Below, piece by piece: positions 39,472 through 49,346 of a stretch of 53,685 nt of DNA (position 1 is the stretch's first letter; every line of letters begins with the position of its first letter). The notes under the pieces are model-generated. The model saw nothing but the letters and a program-made list of their open reading frames with translations. It did not search any database and was not told where the DNA came from. The stretch is from Chloroflexota bacterium (GTDB lineage: Bacteria > Chloroflexota > Anaerolineae > Anaerolineales > Anaerolineaceae), in NCBI GenBank assembly GCA_012517865.1, contig JAAYUC010000038.1:1-53685 (forward strand), given 5' to 3'. A program made the position numbers and the translations under genes.

Positions 39472-40506
39472 TCAGCGGGATTGAGGATAATCCCGCGCGG
39501 CGCGCCGTTCCATTCGGAGCAGCAGCAGGTAATTGATAAATCCTATGATGACCATCGCAATAAAAAGGATAAGGTAACCTGTCCGCCAATTCGCCGGGCC
39601 GACAATCATCGTGAATTCGGACATGCCGCCAATGCCGGAAATCAGCGTCAGGGGCATAAAGATAGTCGTGATGAGCGTCAGACGGCGCATGATGGCATTG
39701 GTGAGATTGGAAGCCTCTGCCATCTTGTTGCTGATGAGCGAGAGGTGAATCTCCATCAGGTTGGTCACCTGTTCTCGGGCGTTCTCCGCGATTTCGTAGT
39801 ACTTGGAAAGATGATCGTAAACATCGCGGAAATAAATCAAAGATTTTTCCGCCAGAAAAGGGCTGTCCTTCCGCACAAGTTTTCCCACCAGCTCGCGCTC
39901 ATGGAACAGCGATTTTCGGATAAGCTGCAGGTCGCGCCGCGAATCCATCAAAGAGCCCAGGTTGTAGCTGGAGGCGTCTTTAAGTATCGCGTCCTCGTCG
40001 TCATCAAGCTTTTCTTCAATTTTCTCAACCGCGATTAGCTTCCGGTCCACAATGGTATCCACGACCTGATGCAGCAGGTACGATGGGCCCAGGCGAACGG
40101 TGTCCATATCCCGAACGATAGACGCTTCCAGCGCGGATAAAATCGGGGTTCCGTCGGCATCCCGGTTGCTGGCGGTAATCAGGAAACGCTTGCTGATGAA
40201 AACGTCCAGCTCATGCCCCAGCAGTCCATCCGGGCTTTGTTCGAAAGCCGTAAAGGTCATGAACGAATAAGTTGGAAAGAGGTCAAGTTTGGGGAGCTGG
40301 TCTCCATTCAGGCAGTCTTCGATGGACAGGGGGTGAATGCCAAGAACGCTGTCTAGCTCTTCCAGGGATTCCGCGGTCGGGTCGATATAATCCAGCCAGA
40401 CATAGCCTTCATCGCCGGCAAAGGCGAGCGCGTCCGTCAGCCCCGCTGCCCTGTGCAGCGTACCGGACCTGGTGATGGTGAAGTAGCGGTTTTCTGGTTT
40501 ATTCAT
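39472..40506 (-). CDS. corA: CorA-family divalent cation transporter, GGMS variant
   Basis: CorA forms a pentameric Mg2+/Co2+ channel. The ATG at 40506 follows AAGGAAGG and is chosen over the in-frame ATG 40548. The 344-residue protein has the large cytoplasmic alpha/beta and helical domain, then two membrane helices at the end. The first helix ends in LTLISGIGGMSEFTMI, where the canonical YGMN filter motif reads GGMS. The loop NWRTGYLI leads into the last helix, followed by a short basic tail. The family is secure, but the altered motif means that ion preference, or even direction, may differ from Mg2+ import. Confidence 0.87.
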   Translation of the reverse strand: MNKPENRYFTITRSGTLHRAAGLTDALAFAGDEGYVWLDYIDPTAESLEELDSVLGIHPLSIEDCLNGDQLPKLDLFPTYSFMTFTAFEQSPDGLLGHELDVFISKRFLITASNRDADGTPILSALEASIVRDMDTVRLGPSYLLHQVVDTIVDRKLIAVEKIEEKLDDDEDAILKDASSYNLGSLMDSRRDLQLIRKSLFHERELVGKLVRKDSPFLAEKSLIYFRDVYDHLSKYYEIAENAREQVTNLMEIHLSLISNKMAEASNLTNAIMRRLTLITTIFMPLTLISGIGGMSEFTMIVGPANWRTGYLILFIAMVIIGFINYLLLLRMERRAARDYPQSR

Positions 40507-40586
40507 AAAGCCTTCCTTATTTCGTATTTCCGGGCCGAGGCAGCCCATCCTCTGGCGCCTGATAGCGCGCGAACCTGTTCAATTTT

Positions 40587-41609
40587 TCACCTGAAGCGCA
40601 ATTTGACCAGGGGCGCAAAGGGATTCCACTCCAATAGCCGGGCAAAGCGCAAGGCCGAAAGGCGTTTGCCGGCCTGAATTTGGCGGCGTTTCCGGCAGAT
40701 TGCGGGCAGCCCCTTCAGAGCTTCCCGCTTGGCACGGGCGATTGTGCTGCCGCGGCCGGTGAGGGCGGCGGCCAGCAGGTATGCCAGGTTGACCAGCGCG
40801 TGGGCGGGCAGAAGCAGCCAGAAAAGCGCGCCCGGCATGTTCTTGACATAGGTCCAGATGATATTGCGGTGGGAGTGCCGCAAAGCGAACTCGCTGCGCG
40901 CGGAGGTGCTGCCCGAACCCACATGCCGGACAACTGCCTGGGGCAGGTAAAAACACGGGTAACCCAACAACCGCAGCCGCAGGTCCAGGTCGACATCTTC
41001 CAGGTACGCGAAAAAGTCTTCATCAAAGCCGCCAACTTCCCGGAACGCGGAAAGTGGGTAAGCGCTGGCAGCGGCGCAGGCGCTGATTACCTCGCGCTCT
41101 GCCGGCCAGGCTTTTTCCAGCGGCTGCCCGTGGGCTTTCCGCCACGCCAGCCCGCTGGCGGCATAGACGTTCCACTCCCCGTCCAGGCGGGTCGGGTCGT
41201 CCGCTTTCAGCTGGCGCGAGGCGAAACACGCACCGGGGTGCCTGCGCGCCGCCGCGCGCAGTTCTGCCAGCCATTCCGGCTGCGGGAAGGCGTCCGCGTT
41301 GAGCAAAACCAGATACTCCCCGCGCGCGGAGCGGGCAGCCAGATTGTTCCCGCCGGCAAAACCCAGGTTGTTTTCAGAACGCAGGAGCCTAAGCGGGAGC
41401 AGCGGGTGCTCGGCGAGCGCTTCGGCGCTGAGCGGTTCAGGCGAGCCGTTATCCAGAAGAATCAGTTCGAAATCCCGGCAGGTTTGCTGTTCCAAAGCGT
41501 CGAGGGCCGGGGCAAGGAAGCGCTCGCTGTTCCAGTAGAGCATCACGACGGAAAAGAACGGCGCGGCTGCTGTGTCCGGAAGCGTCTCGGGGTCGGCAGG
41601 GTTTTTCAT
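40587..41609 (-). CDS. family 2 glycosyltransferase, rhamnosyltransferase-like
   Basis: The 340-residue enzyme has an N-terminal GT-A domain: FSVVMLYWNSERFL, ELILLDNGSPEP, NLGFAGGNNLAARSARGEYLVLLNADAFP (DxD-like metal site), and GGFDEDFFAYLEDVDLDLRLRLLGY, the acceptor-side ED motif. A hydrophobic stretch (about 275-300) follows, which could anchor it to the membrane. It resembles the rhamnosyltransferase and O-antigen GT2 group. It diverges from the exporter operon across a 36-base gap and probably adds a sugar to the polysaccharide made by this locus. Confidence 0.87.
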   Translation of the reverse strand: MKNPADPETLPDTAAAPFFSVVMLYWNSERFLAPALDALEQQTCRDFELILLDNGSPEPLSAEALAEHPLLPLRLLRSENNLGFAGGNNLAARSARGEYLVLLNADAFPQPEWLAELRAAARRHPGACFASRQLKADDPTRLDGEWNVYAASGLAWRKAHGQPLEKAWPAEREVISACAAASAYPLSAFREVGGFDEDFFAYLEDVDLDLRLRLLGYPCFYLPQAVVRHVGSGSTSARSEFALRHSHRNIIWTYVKNMPGALFWLLLPAHALVNLAYLLAAALTGRGSTIARAKREALKGLPAICRKRRQIQAGKRLSALRFARLLEWNPFAPLVKLRFR

Positions 41610-41624
41610 AGGCTATGGTAGTAT

Positions 41625-41630
41625 TATAAT
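41625..41630 (+). promoter_or_regulatory. candidate -10 box of wzm
   Basis: A perfect TATAAT ends 15 bases before the GTG at 41646, so the transcript would be almost leaderless. No -35 box is evident. Confidence 0.4.
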
Positions 41631-41645
41631 TTAGGAATAATTCAG

Positions 41646-42488
41646 GTGACTAAGGATGCTGTCTTGACCAGCCCAGCCAAACCGCTTTACGATTCTGCCG
41701 CACACGCCTTTCCCGCTCTTTCTGAGTTGAAGGAGTTGCGGCATTACCGCTTTTTACTGTTCCAGTTAATCCGACGCGATTTAGTGGCGCGTTATAAACG
41801 CTCCATCCTGGGGGTTGCCTGGACGATGCTGAACCCGCTGGGCACGATGCTCATCATGACGTTTGTGTTCTCCAACCTGTTCAAGTCCGTTGAGTCGTAT
41901 CCGGTGTACATCCTCAGCGGTCTGATAGTATGGAATTTCTTCTCTCAGGGCACGAACGCCGCCATGGTCGGGCTGATTTGGGGCGGCAGCCTGATGCAGC
42001 GGATTTACCTGCCGCGCACCATTTTTGGCGTCTCAGCCATCGGCACAGCGCTGGTGAACCTGCTCATCGCGCTCATCCCGCTCACGCTGGTGATGCTGAT
42101 TACCGGAACGCCCATTCCGCTGACCGTGCTGTTTCTGCCGGTGTCCATTCTGCTGCTTACCGCCTTCACGCTTGGTTTCGGGTTGATGCTTTCCGCCCTG
42201 GCAATTTACTTTCCGGATGTCGCGGAGATGTACCAAATCCTGCTGACTGCCTGGATGTACCTGACCCCCATTATTTACCCCGAAGAAATCATTCCCGAAC
42301 GTTTTTTGGGTCTTTACCGCCTCAACCCTATGTATTGGATAGTGAAGCTGTTCCGACTGCCGATATACAACGGACGCATTCCCACCTTTTCCGAGGTGCT
42401 GCCGGCGCTGGCCTGGTCCATCGGTTTTTTGATTGTCGGCTGGCTCTTCTTCACTTCAAAATCGGATGAATATGCCTACCGAATTTAA
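41646..42488 (+). CDS. wzm: ABC-2 polysaccharide exporter permease Wzm
   Basis: The 280-residue permease has six membrane segments and the ABC-2 family pattern of the O-antigen/teichoic acid exporters: FQLIRRDLVARYKRSILGVAWTMLNPLGTMLIMT near the start and MYLTPIIYPEEIIPERFLGLYRLNPMYWIV toward the end. With Wzt it exports a lipid-linked polysaccharide. A GTG start is used. The wzt coding region starts 22 bases before its stop, so the two are coupled. Cargo is inferred from the rhamnose genes that follow. Confidence 0.9.
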   Translation: MTKDAVLTSPAKPLYDSAAHAFPALSELKELRHYRFLLFQLIRRDLVARYKRSILGVAWTMLNPLGTMLIMTFVFSNLFKSVESYPVYILSGLIVWNFFSQGTNAAMVGLIWGGSLMQRIYLPRTIFGVSAIGTALVNLLIALIPLTLVMLITGTPIPLTVLFLPVSILLLTAFTLGFGLMLSALAIYFPDVAEMYQILLTAWMYLTPIIYPEEIIPERFLGLYRLNPMYWIVKLFRLPIYNGRIPTFSEVLPALAWSIGFLIVGWLFFTSKSDEYAYRI

Positions 42489-43254
42489 ACCGGGAGAAAG
42501 ACCGCAAACCGCGCCCGAGGGCGAACCTATTGTGGTGCTGGAAAACGTCACTGTGCAGTACCGCGTGCCAAAGGAGCGCATTGGCACCTTTAAAGAATAC
42601 GCCATCCGCGCGCTGCAGCGCCGTCTGGAGTTTGTGAACTTTCTCGCGTTGAAGGATGTGAACCTGACCATCTACCGGGGAGAAGTCCTCGGCATTATCG
42701 GCAATAACGGCGCGGGCAAAAGCACCATGCTCAAAGTCATTTCGCGCGTGCTGCGTCCGACCAAAGGGCGCGTGGCGCTCTACGGCAAAATCGCTCCTCT
42801 TTTGGAGCTGGGCGCGGGTTTCCATCCCGAGCTTTCTGGCCGCGAAAATGTGTACCTGAACGGGGCGCTGCTGGGTTACAACCAGGCGGAGATGGATGAA
42901 GTGTTCGAGAGCATCGTCGATTTTGCGGAACTGCGCGATTTTATCGACGCGCCGGTGCGCACCTACTCCTCGGGCATGTACGCCCGGCTTGGTTTTGCCG
43001 TCGCTACCGCCCGCGTGCCGGAAATCCTGATTGTGGATGAAATCCTCAGCGTTGGGGATGAATCCTTCCAGAAAAAAAGCAACGACCTGATGCAAAAATT
43101 TCAGCGGCAGGGCGCCACTGTGCTGATTGTCTCCCATAACCTGAACAAAATACAGGAAATGTGCCAGCGCGTGGCCTGGTTGAGCCGCGGAGAACTGAAA
43201 ATGATAGGCGACCCCGCCCAGGTGGTGCAGGCTTACCGCGAAAGTACTCAGTGA
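42466..43254 (+). CDS. wzt: ABC-2 polysaccharide exporter ATPase Wzt
   Basis: This ATP-binding protein of about 262 residues has Walker A GNNGAGKST, signature YSSGMYARL, Walker B ILIVDEI and the switch VSHNL. It has the KpsT/Wzt-type N-terminal region (VQYRVPKERIGTFKEYAIRAL). It lacks the long C-terminal carbohydrate-binding domain of some Wzt proteins, ending soon after DPAQVVQAYRES. ATGs at 42466 and 42472 are both possible; the frame is open back to 42433 but lies in wzm. It couples to wzm upstream and is separated by one base from rfbC. Confidence 0.9.
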   Translation: MNMPTEFKPGERPQTAPEGEPIVVLENVTVQYRVPKERIGTFKEYAIRALQRRLEFVNFLALKDVNLTIYRGEVLGIIGNNGAGKSTMLKVISRVLRPTKGRVALYGKIAPLLELGAGFHPELSGRENVYLNGALLGYNQAEMDEVFESIVDFAELRDFIDAPVRTYSSGMYARLGFAVATARVPEILIVDEILSVGDESFQKKSNDLMQKFQRQGATVLIVSHNLNKIQEMCQRVAWLSRGELKMIGDPAQVVQAYRESTQ

Positions 43255-43255
43255 T

Positions 43256-43837
43256 ATGCGTTTTGAACCCACTTCTATTCCAGATGTAAAGCTGTTTATT
43301 CCGCAGGTCCACGGGGACCAGCGCGGATTTTTTGCGGAAACCTTCCGGCAGGACGTGTTTGAGGCCGCCTGCGGAACTTACCGTTTCGTGCAGGATAACC
43401 ATTCCGGTTCGAGGCGCGGCATTCTGCGCGGCCTGCACTACCAGATTCGGCACACGCAAGGGAAGCTTGTCCGCGCGGTGGCAGGCGAAATCTATGATGT
43501 CGCGGTAGACCTCCGCCAGGGTTCCCCCAACTTTGGACGTTGGGTGGGCATGCTATTATCCGCTCAGGATAAATATCAATTATGGATTCCGCCCGGTTTC
43601 GCGCACGGCTTTTATGTGCTCAGCGATTGGGCGGAAGTTTTTTATAAGGCTACCGATTACTACGCTCCCCAATGGGAACGAGGCCTGCGCTGGGATGACC
43701 CGGCGTTGGGCATTGCATGGCCGCTGCCGGAGGGAACCGCTCCGCTGCTTTCCGCGAAAGACGAGAACAATCCATGCCTGAGAGAGGCGGAAACTTTCCC
43801 CGCCGGCTGGAATATAGAAACACCCAGGGAGGAATGA
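43256..43837 (+). CDS. rfbC: dTDP-4-dehydrorhamnose 3,5-epimerase
   Basis: This cupin-fold enzyme of the dTDP-L-rhamnose pathway epimerises C3 and C5. The 193-residue protein has DQRGFFAETFRQD, NHSGSRRGILRGLHYQ with the catalytic His, VDLRQGSPNFGRWVG, and WIPPGFAHGFYVLSD, all standard RfbC motifs. It follows wzt by one base and overlaps rfbB (ATGA). Gene order in this locus is rfbC-rfbB-rfbA-rfbD, complete for making dTDP-L-rhamnose from glucose-1-phosphate. Confidence 0.95.
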   Translation: MRFEPTSIPDVKLFIPQVHGDQRGFFAETFRQDVFEAACGTYRFVQDNHSGSRRGILRGLHYQIRHTQGKLVRAVAGEIYDVAVDLRQGSPNFGRWVGMLLSAQDKYQLWIPPGFAHGFYVLSDWAEVFYKATDYYAPQWERGLRWDDPALGIAWPLPEGTAPLLSAKDENNPCLREAETFPAGWNIETPREE

Positions 43838-44919
43838 TGACGCGCAATGTGTTGGTCACCGGAGGCGCCGGCTTTATAGGCTCCAATTTTGTGCATTACC
43901 TGCTGCGGACAGACCCGGAAGTCCGCATCGTGACCCTGGACGCGCTCACTTACGCCGGCAGCCTGGAGAACTTGAAAGACCTGCCTGACCCCGCGCGCCA
44001 CAGCTTTGTCCAGGGAGATATCGCCGACCGCGCCCTCCTGGACCGGCTATTCGCGGAATACGCGATTGATACCGTGGTGCATTTTGCCGCTGAAACGCAC
44101 GTGGACCGTTCCATCCACGACCCTGGCATCTTTGTCCAGACAAACGTTTTGGGCACCTTCGCGCTGCTGGAGGCCGCACGCAAAGCCTGGCTGGTTGACA
44201 AAATTGTGCCTGTGGAACAGGCGCGCTTTCACCATGTCTCCACCGACGAAGTCTTTGGCACGCTCTCGCGCGAGGAGCCGCCTTTTGCCGAGAACACGCC
44301 CTACCAACCGCGCTCGCCTTATGCCGCCTCCAAAGCCTCCAGCGACCATTTCGTCCGCGCGTATCACATCACCTACGGGCTGCCTGTCAGCATCAGCAAC
44401 TGCTCCAACAACTACGGGCCGCGTCAGTTCCCGGAAAAATTAATCCCACTAATGATTTTGAACGCCAGCACCGGCAAGCCCCTGCCAATATACGGCGACG
44501 GCATGCAAATCCGCGACTGGCTGTACGTGGACGACCACTGCGAAGCCATCTGGTTGGTGGCTACCCGCGGGCGCATGGGCGAAACTTACTGCGTGGGCGG
44601 GGATAACCAGCCGCCAAACATTGAAATCGTCCGCACTATCTGCCAGATTATGGATGAACTTCAGCCGAATTCCGCCTGGGCGCCGCATGAAAACCTTATT
44701 ACCTATGTGGCTGACCGACCAGGGCACGACCGTCGGTATGACATCGATATCACCAAAATCAGGAACGAGCTTGGCTGGCAGCCGCGGCACACGCTCAAAC
44801 AGGGGCTGCTGGATACCGTCGCGTGGTACCTGGGGCATCCGGAATGGGTGCGGACTATCACCCAAAACTCGGATTATAGCAGCTGGGTGCAGAAAAACTA
44901 CAGCAACAGGAAGGGGTGA
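43834..44919 (+). CDS. rfbB: dTDP-glucose 4,6-dehydratase
   Basis: This short-chain dehydrogenase-like enzyme converts dTDP-glucose to the 4-keto-6-deoxy sugar. The ATG at 43834 (or 43837) follows AGGGAGG; the reading frame upstream overlaps rfbC and is not likely to be used. The 361-residue protein has [10 protein letters not shown] (NAD binding), [38 protein letters not shown] (YxxxK catalytic pair), [15 protein letters not shown] and [12 protein letters not shown]. It is the second gene in the rhamnose set. Confidence 0.96.
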   Translation: MMTRNVLVTGGAGFIGSNFVHYLLRTDPEVRIVTLDALTYAGSLENLKDLPDPARHSFVQGDIADRALLDRLFAEYAIDTVVHFAAETHVDRSIHDPGIFVQTNVLGTFALLEAARKAWLVDKIVPVEQARFHHVSTDEVFGTLSREEPPFAENTPYQPRSPYAASKASSDHFVRAYHITYGLPVSISNCSNNYGPRQFPEKLIPLMILNASTGKPLPIYGDGMQIRDWLYVDDHCEAIWLVATRGRMGETYCVGGDNQPPNIEIVRTICQIMDELQPNSAWAPHENLITYVADRPGHDRRYDIDITKIRNELGWQPRHTLKQGLLDTVAWYLGHPEWVRTITQNSDYSSWVQKNYSNRKG

Positions 44920-44921
44920 AC

Positions 44922-45797
44922 ATGAAAGGGATAATTCTGGCAGGCGGCAAAGGCACCCGACTTTACCCTCTTACCATGGCAGTTAGCAAACAGCTGCTGC
45001 CCGTGTACGACAAACCGATGATTTATTACCCGCTGTCCATGCTGATGTTGGCTGGCATCCGGGAAATCCTGGTCATCACCACGCCCGAGGAACAGTTTCT
45101 GTATCAGCGCCTGCTGCGGGATGGGTCCCAATGGGGGCTGACCTTTACCTACGCTGTCCAGCCTGTTCCGCGCGGTTTGGCGGACGCCTTTCTGATTGGC
45201 AGGGATTTTTTGGCGGGTGAGAGCGCCTGCCTGATACTGGGCGATAATATTTTCTTCGGGCACGGACTGCCGGAAGTGCTGCGCAGCGCTGCAGCTTTGA
45301 AGGAAGGCGCGGTGGTTTTTGCTTATCCAGTCCGTGACCCCGAGCGCTACGGTGTGGTGGAATTTGATGAGAACCGCAAGGCCGTCAGCCTGGAAGAAAA
45401 ACCCGCCCATCCGCGCTCCAATTATGCTGTACCGGGCATTTATTTCTACGATTCGAACGTTGTCTCCTACGCGGAGCAGCTGAAACCTTCCCAGCGCGGT
45501 GAAATTGAAATCACGGATATCAACAAGCGCTACCTGAACGAGGGCAAACTGCAGGTTAAGGTGCTTGGCAGGGGCGTGGCCTGGCTGGACGCCGGCACGC
45601 ATGAGAGCCTGCTGCAGGCCGCCATGTTCGTGCAGGCGGTGGAAGACCGGCAGGGCATGATGATTTCCTGCGTGGAAGAAATCGCTTATCGCATGGGCTT
45701 CATCGACCAGGCGAAACTGTTGAAATGCGCGGAAGAGATGTCCGGCAACGAATACGGACAGTACCTTCTGCGCTTTGTGAAAGGCCTTGAGGCGTGA
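44922..45797 (+). CDS. rfbA: glucose-1-phosphate thymidylyltransferase
   Basis: RfbA makes dTDP-glucose from dTTP and glucose-1-phosphate, the first step to dTDP-rhamnose. The ATG at 44922 is preferred, with AAGGGG as ribosome site; a GTG six bases upstream overlaps the rfbB stop. The 291-residue product begins [18 protein letters not shown] with the nucleotide-binding GGxGTRL motif, followed by [44 protein letters not shown], and [16 protein letters not shown]. The stop overlaps rfbD (GTGA). Confidence 0.96.
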   Translation: MKGIILAGGKGTRLYPLTMAVSKQLLPVYDKPMIYYPLSMLMLAGIREILVITTPEEQFLYQRLLRDGSQWGLTFTYAVQPVPRGLADAFLIGRDFLAGESACLILGDNIFFGHGLPEVLRSAAALKEGAVVFAYPVRDPERYGVVEFDENRKAVSLEEKPAHPRSNYAVPGIYFYDSNVVSYAEQLKPSQRGEIEITDINKRYLNEGKLQVKVLGRGVAWLDAGTHESLLQAAMFVQAVEDRQGMMISCVEEIAYRMGFIDQAKLLKCAEEMSGNEYGQYLLRFVKGLEA

Positions 45798-46678
45798 GAA
45801 AAATTCTCCTGTTTGCCCGGCGCGGTCAGTTGGGATGGGAGCTGGAGCGAACGCTTGCTCCGCTGGGCGAAGTGCAGGCGCTGGATTACCCGCAGGTGGA
45901 TTTTAGCAAACCGGAGGCGCTGCGCCAGCTGGTTCGCGACGCGCGTCCGGACATTATTGTTAATCCGGCAGCCTACACCGCCGTGGACCGGGCGGAGATT
46001 GAGAGCGACCTGGCGTTCCGCGTGAACGCGCAGGCGCCGGCTGTGCTGGCGGAAGAAGCTTTACGGCTGCGCGTGCCGCTGGTGCACTATTCCACGGATT
46101 ATGTCTACGACGGCACGAAAGGCAGCTCCTACGTAGAAACGGATGAAACCGCGCCCCTGAACGTGTACGGCAGCAGCAAGCTGGCAGGTGACCAGGCGGT
46201 CACATCGGTGGGCGGGGCGCATATCATCCTGCGCACCAGCTGGGTTTATTCCATGCGCCAGGGTGGTTTCGTCACCAAGGTGCTGAAGTGGGCGCGCGAA
46301 CAGGAAGTCCTGCGAGTGGTGGATGACCAAGTCAGCGGACCAACTTCCGCGCGCATGCTGGCAGAACTCACCGCGCTGCTTCTGGCAGGCGCGGGCTCAG
46401 ACCCATTTGCCTGGCTGGCAGAGCGCGCTGGCGTGTATCACTGCGCGGGGGACGGCGCTTGCAGCCGCTATGCCTGGGCGCGGGAAATTCTCAGGCTTGA
46501 CCCGCGGCCTGAGGAACAAAAAGTGCGCGAGCTTGTGCCCGCCAGCAGCGCGGAATTCCCGACCCCGGCGGCGCGTCCGCTGGTCACCGCTCTGGATTGC
46601 GGCAAGCTGGAGCACGTTTTTGGGCTGCGCCTGCCGCCCTGGCAGACAGCTCTGAAACTGGCATTGGAGGCCTGCTGA
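45794..46678 (+). CDS. rfbD: dTDP-4-dehydrorhamnose reductase
   Basis: This enzyme carries out the last step to dTDP-L-rhamnose. The 294-residue product from GTG 45794 starts with [14 protein letters not shown] (the nucleotide-binding loop, in which the usual GxxGQLG has Arg-Arg before Gly), then [37 protein letters not shown] (YxxxK) and LRTSWVYS. It overlaps rfbA by four bases and is followed by a strong terminator, so rfbCBAD end together. The later glycosyltransferase gene is on a separate transcript. Confidence 0.94.
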   Translation: MRKILLFARRGQLGWELERTLAPLGEVQALDYPQVDFSKPEALRQLVRDARPDIIVNPAAYTAVDRAEIESDLAFRVNAQAPAVLAEEALRLRVPLVHYSTDYVYDGTKGSSYVETDETAPLNVYGSSKLAGDQAVTSVGGAHIILRTSWVYSMRQGGFVTKVLKWAREQEVLRVVDDQVSGPTSARMLAELTALLLAGAGSDPFAWLAERAGVYHCAGDGACSRYAWAREILRLDPRPEEQKVRELVPASSAEFPTPAARPLVTALDCGKLEHVFGLRLPPWQTALKLALEAC

Positions 46679-46684
46679 AAAAAC

Positions 46685-46715
46685 AAAAAACGCGCTGAAA
46701 CCCTGCGCGTTTTTT
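46685..46715 (+). terminator. terminator of the rfb operon
   Basis: ACGCGC (46690-46695) pairs with GCGCGT (46705-46710) and is extended by A/T pairs. It is followed by TTTTT. The A-run on the left would allow reverse use too. Confidence 0.85.
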
Positions 46716-46746
46716 CAAACAACACACATCAAGGTTGAGGAAGTCA

Positions 46747-49323
46747 ATGGCATCGTTTCATTACCTGCGGCGGAAGGCGCGTCAGCTCGCGGCTCGTGTG
46801 TTTCCTGGCGTGCTGGATGCTCAGCTGAGGCTCATCAGGGATTCCGGGTATTTTGACCCTTTCTGGTACGCGCAGAACAATCCGGATGTGGCCGCGCGGG
46901 GCGTAGACCCGCTGCGGCATTACCTGCTGTATGGCGGTTGGGAGGGGCGCAGCCCGGGCCCGAAGTTTGACAGCCTGGGCTACCTGGAGAGCAACCCGGA
47001 TGTGCGCGCCGCCGGAATTCATCCCCTGGTGCACTACCTGGCGCACGGCCGGGCGGAAGGCCGTTCTCCCTACGGCGCCGCGCGGGAGGCAGAGCTGAAG
47101 GCCCACATGCGCGCCATTCAGGAGCACTACATCCGCGTGTTCGGACAGCCGATAAACTTCCGGAACCCCACGCGGTTCATGGAAAAACTGCAGGTTTATA
47201 AGCTTGTTTTTCGCAATCCTATCATGCACACCTTCGCGGATAAAGCCGCGGCGAAAGAATTGGTCGGAAAAATCATTGGTAAAGAGTACATTGTGCCGTT
47301 GATTGGTGTCTACGACCGCTTTGAGAACATCCCCCGCGAAAAACTCCCCAACCAGTTTGTCATTAAAGCCAACCACGGCTCGGGCTTCACGATAATCTGC
47401 CGGGATAAAGCCAGCTTTGACTGGGACAGGGCGGCCAATGAGGCGAACGGTTGGCTGGGCTACGACTTCTTCGGGCGCTTTTGGGAGTGGTGCTATTTTG
47501 GCATCAAACCTAAGCTGGTGGTGGAGGAACTGCTGCTTGATGAAAACGGCAAAATACCTCCGGACTGCAAAATTCACGTGACCGACGGCAAGGTGTGCGA
47601 GGTTCAGTACATCTTCGACCGCTTTGACGGCAACCAATCAACGGTACACATGACCCCGCAGTGGGAACGGCTGAATTTTTCCATCAACGTTCTTCCGCAT
47701 ACCGCTCCATTTGACCGCCCGCCGCAGACAGACCTGATGATGGAACTGGCCGAAAAGCTTGGGAGGGGTTTCCCGTTTGTGCGGGTGGATTTCATGCTGT
47801 GCAAAGGGCGCGTTTATTTCGCGGAAATGACCTTCTACCCGAGCGGAGGGTTTGGCGTGATTACTCCCCCAGAGTGGGATGAGATACTGGGAGAGCGCGT
47901 CGCGCTCAGCGGCCGCTATGACCCCGATTACTTTGGGCGGCTGTCTGATGAAGTATTCCGGGAAATGGCTCTGGCACCTGATATCGAACCGCCTGCCCCC
48001 GCGCCTATGGACCTCTCTGTTCAAAACATGGAATCAGAACCCCTCAGAGCGCTTATTTTTACTCACAGCGGGGCGATGGGCGGCGCCGAACGCAGCCTGC
48101 TGGAACTTGTGCGCGAACTGACCAAAAATCACGGCGTTTCCTGCATGGTGGTGCTGCCCTGCAGCGGGCCGCTGGAAACTGCCCTGCAGGAAACAGGCGC
48201 GCGAACACTCATTGCCCCGCTCAGCTGGTGGTGCGCGCTTACGCAGGCGGAATTGGACCAGAATCCTGCCAACCTGGCGTTTACCGGCGCCTGGCTGCGA
48301 GAGAATCTGTCTGTGCTCAAGGATTTCGCCCCCCACGCAGTTATCACGAACACTTTGGTAACGCCCTGGGGGGCTGTGTGCGCTTTCCTTTTTGACAGGC
48401 CGCACATCTGGCTGGTGAACGAATTCGGCTCTCTCGACCATGGACTGCTGTTTCAGCTTGGGCTGGAAAAAAGCCTGGAGTTCATCGCGCGCAGTTCGGA
48501 GCGGGTGCTGACCCGCTCCAAAGCCATCCAGCAAACGCTTTTTCCGGGGTTGGCAGCGCCAAAAGTGGAAACTGTATACCGTTATATCCCCCCGCCCAAA
48601 GCAGAAGACCTGATTCCCGCTGAGGGCGCGCCTGGTTTCGAAAATCCGCAGGCATTCAAGCTCTTATTAAGCGGGACAATCTCGGAAGGCAAGGGTCAGG
48701 AAGACGCGGTGCGCGCGCTGCGGCTGCTTCTGGACCGAGGCTGCGGCCCGCTGGAACTGCTGATGCCAGGCGGCGCGCACCCGGAGTATCTGGCCCGGCT
48801 GCAAACGCTTATCAAAGAACTTGGGCTGGAATCGTCCGCGAAAATCCTTTCATTCCAGAACAAGATTCACGCGCTCGCGTATCAGGCGGATGCCGTGTTG
48901 GTCTGTTCCCGCATGGAAGGACATGGGCGGGCGTGCCTGGAAGCGATGCAGTTGAAAAAACCGGTGATTGGAACGGCCGCCGGCGGCAACCTGGAAATGA
49001 TTCATGATGGCGAGACGGGTCTGCTCTATCCGCCCGGAGATATTGGCGCGCTGGCAGCCCAGATTGAGCGCCTGATGAAAGACCCGGGCTTGCGGGCGCG
49101 CCTGGCCGAAGCCGGCTTTGCTCACGTCAGCCGGGAATTTAGCGAGGAAAAATTCGGCGGGCGCGTTCATGCTATCCTTCGCAGCCTCTCCAGGCGCGAA
49201 GTAACCTGGACCGAGGACCTGGAACACACTCTGACAGCCCTGACCGGCCGGGAGTTTACCGATTACGTCTGCCGGACCATCGCGGTCAATAAAGCCCTGA
49301 AGACGCCGCCGCAAATCCGCTGA
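46747..49323 (+). CDS. three-part protein: NPDV repeats + TupA-like ATP-grasp + GT4 glycosyltransferase
   Basis: The 858-residue protein (ATG 46747 after GAGG) has three regions. First, two copies (about 35-70 and 74-109) of a motif with NPDVAARGVDPLRHYLLYGGWEGRSP-like content, often found at the start of glycan-synthesis proteins. Second, about 120-420, a TupA-like ATP-grasp domain (FADKAAAKELVG, FVIKANHGSGF, YFAEMTFYPSGGFGV), which ligates amino or carboxyl groups to a polysaccharide. Third, about 430-820, a GT4 domain (HSGAMGGAERSLLELV, LLSGTISEGKGQED, CSRMEGHGRACLEAM). One protein may thus decorate and extend the polymer. It is the first gene after the rfb terminator. Confidence 0.82.
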   Translation: MASFHYLRRKARQLAARVFPGVLDAQLRLIRDSGYFDPFWYAQNNPDVAARGVDPLRHYLLYGGWEGRSPGPKFDSLGYLESNPDVRAAGIHPLVHYLAHGRAEGRSPYGAAREAELKAHMRAIQEHYIRVFGQPINFRNPTRFMEKLQVYKLVFRNPIMHTFADKAAAKELVGKIIGKEYIVPLIGVYDRFENIPREKLPNQFVIKANHGSGFTIICRDKASFDWDRAANEANGWLGYDFFGRFWEWCYFGIKPKLVVEELLLDENGKIPPDCKIHVTDGKVCEVQYIFDRFDGNQSTVHMTPQWERLNFSINVLPHTAPFDRPPQTDLMMELAEKLGRGFPFVRVDFMLCKGRVYFAEMTFYPSGGFGVITPPEWDEILGERVALSGRYDPDYFGRLSDEVFREMALAPDIEPPAPAPMDLSVQNMESEPLRALIFTHSGAMGGAERSLLELVRELTKNHGVSCMVVLPCSGPLETALQETGARTLIAPLSWWCALTQAELDQNPANLAFTGAWLRENLSVLKDFAPHAVITNTLVTPWGAVCAFLFDRPHIWLVNEFGSLDHGLLFQLGLEKSLEFIARSSERVLTRSKAIQQTLFPGLAAPKVETVYRYIPPPKAEDLIPAEGAPGFENPQAFKLLLSGTISEGKGQEDAVRALRLLLDRGCGPLELLMPGGAHPEYLARLQTLIKELGLESSAKILSFQNKIHALAYQADAVLVCSRMEGHGRACLEAMQLKKPVIGTAAGGNLEMIHDGETGLLYPPGDIGALAAQIERLMKDPGLRARLAEAGFAHVSREFSEEKFGGRVHAILRSLSRREVTWTEDLEHTLTALTGREFTDYVCRTIAVNKALKTPPQIR

Positions 49324-49346
49324 GGCGTTTTCCGGCGCCGGACGGC

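Noticed and set aside
42451..43272. 273-codon minus-strand frame opposite wzt
   Set aside because: It is the shadow of the conserved ATPase gene; no homology pattern or ribosome site.
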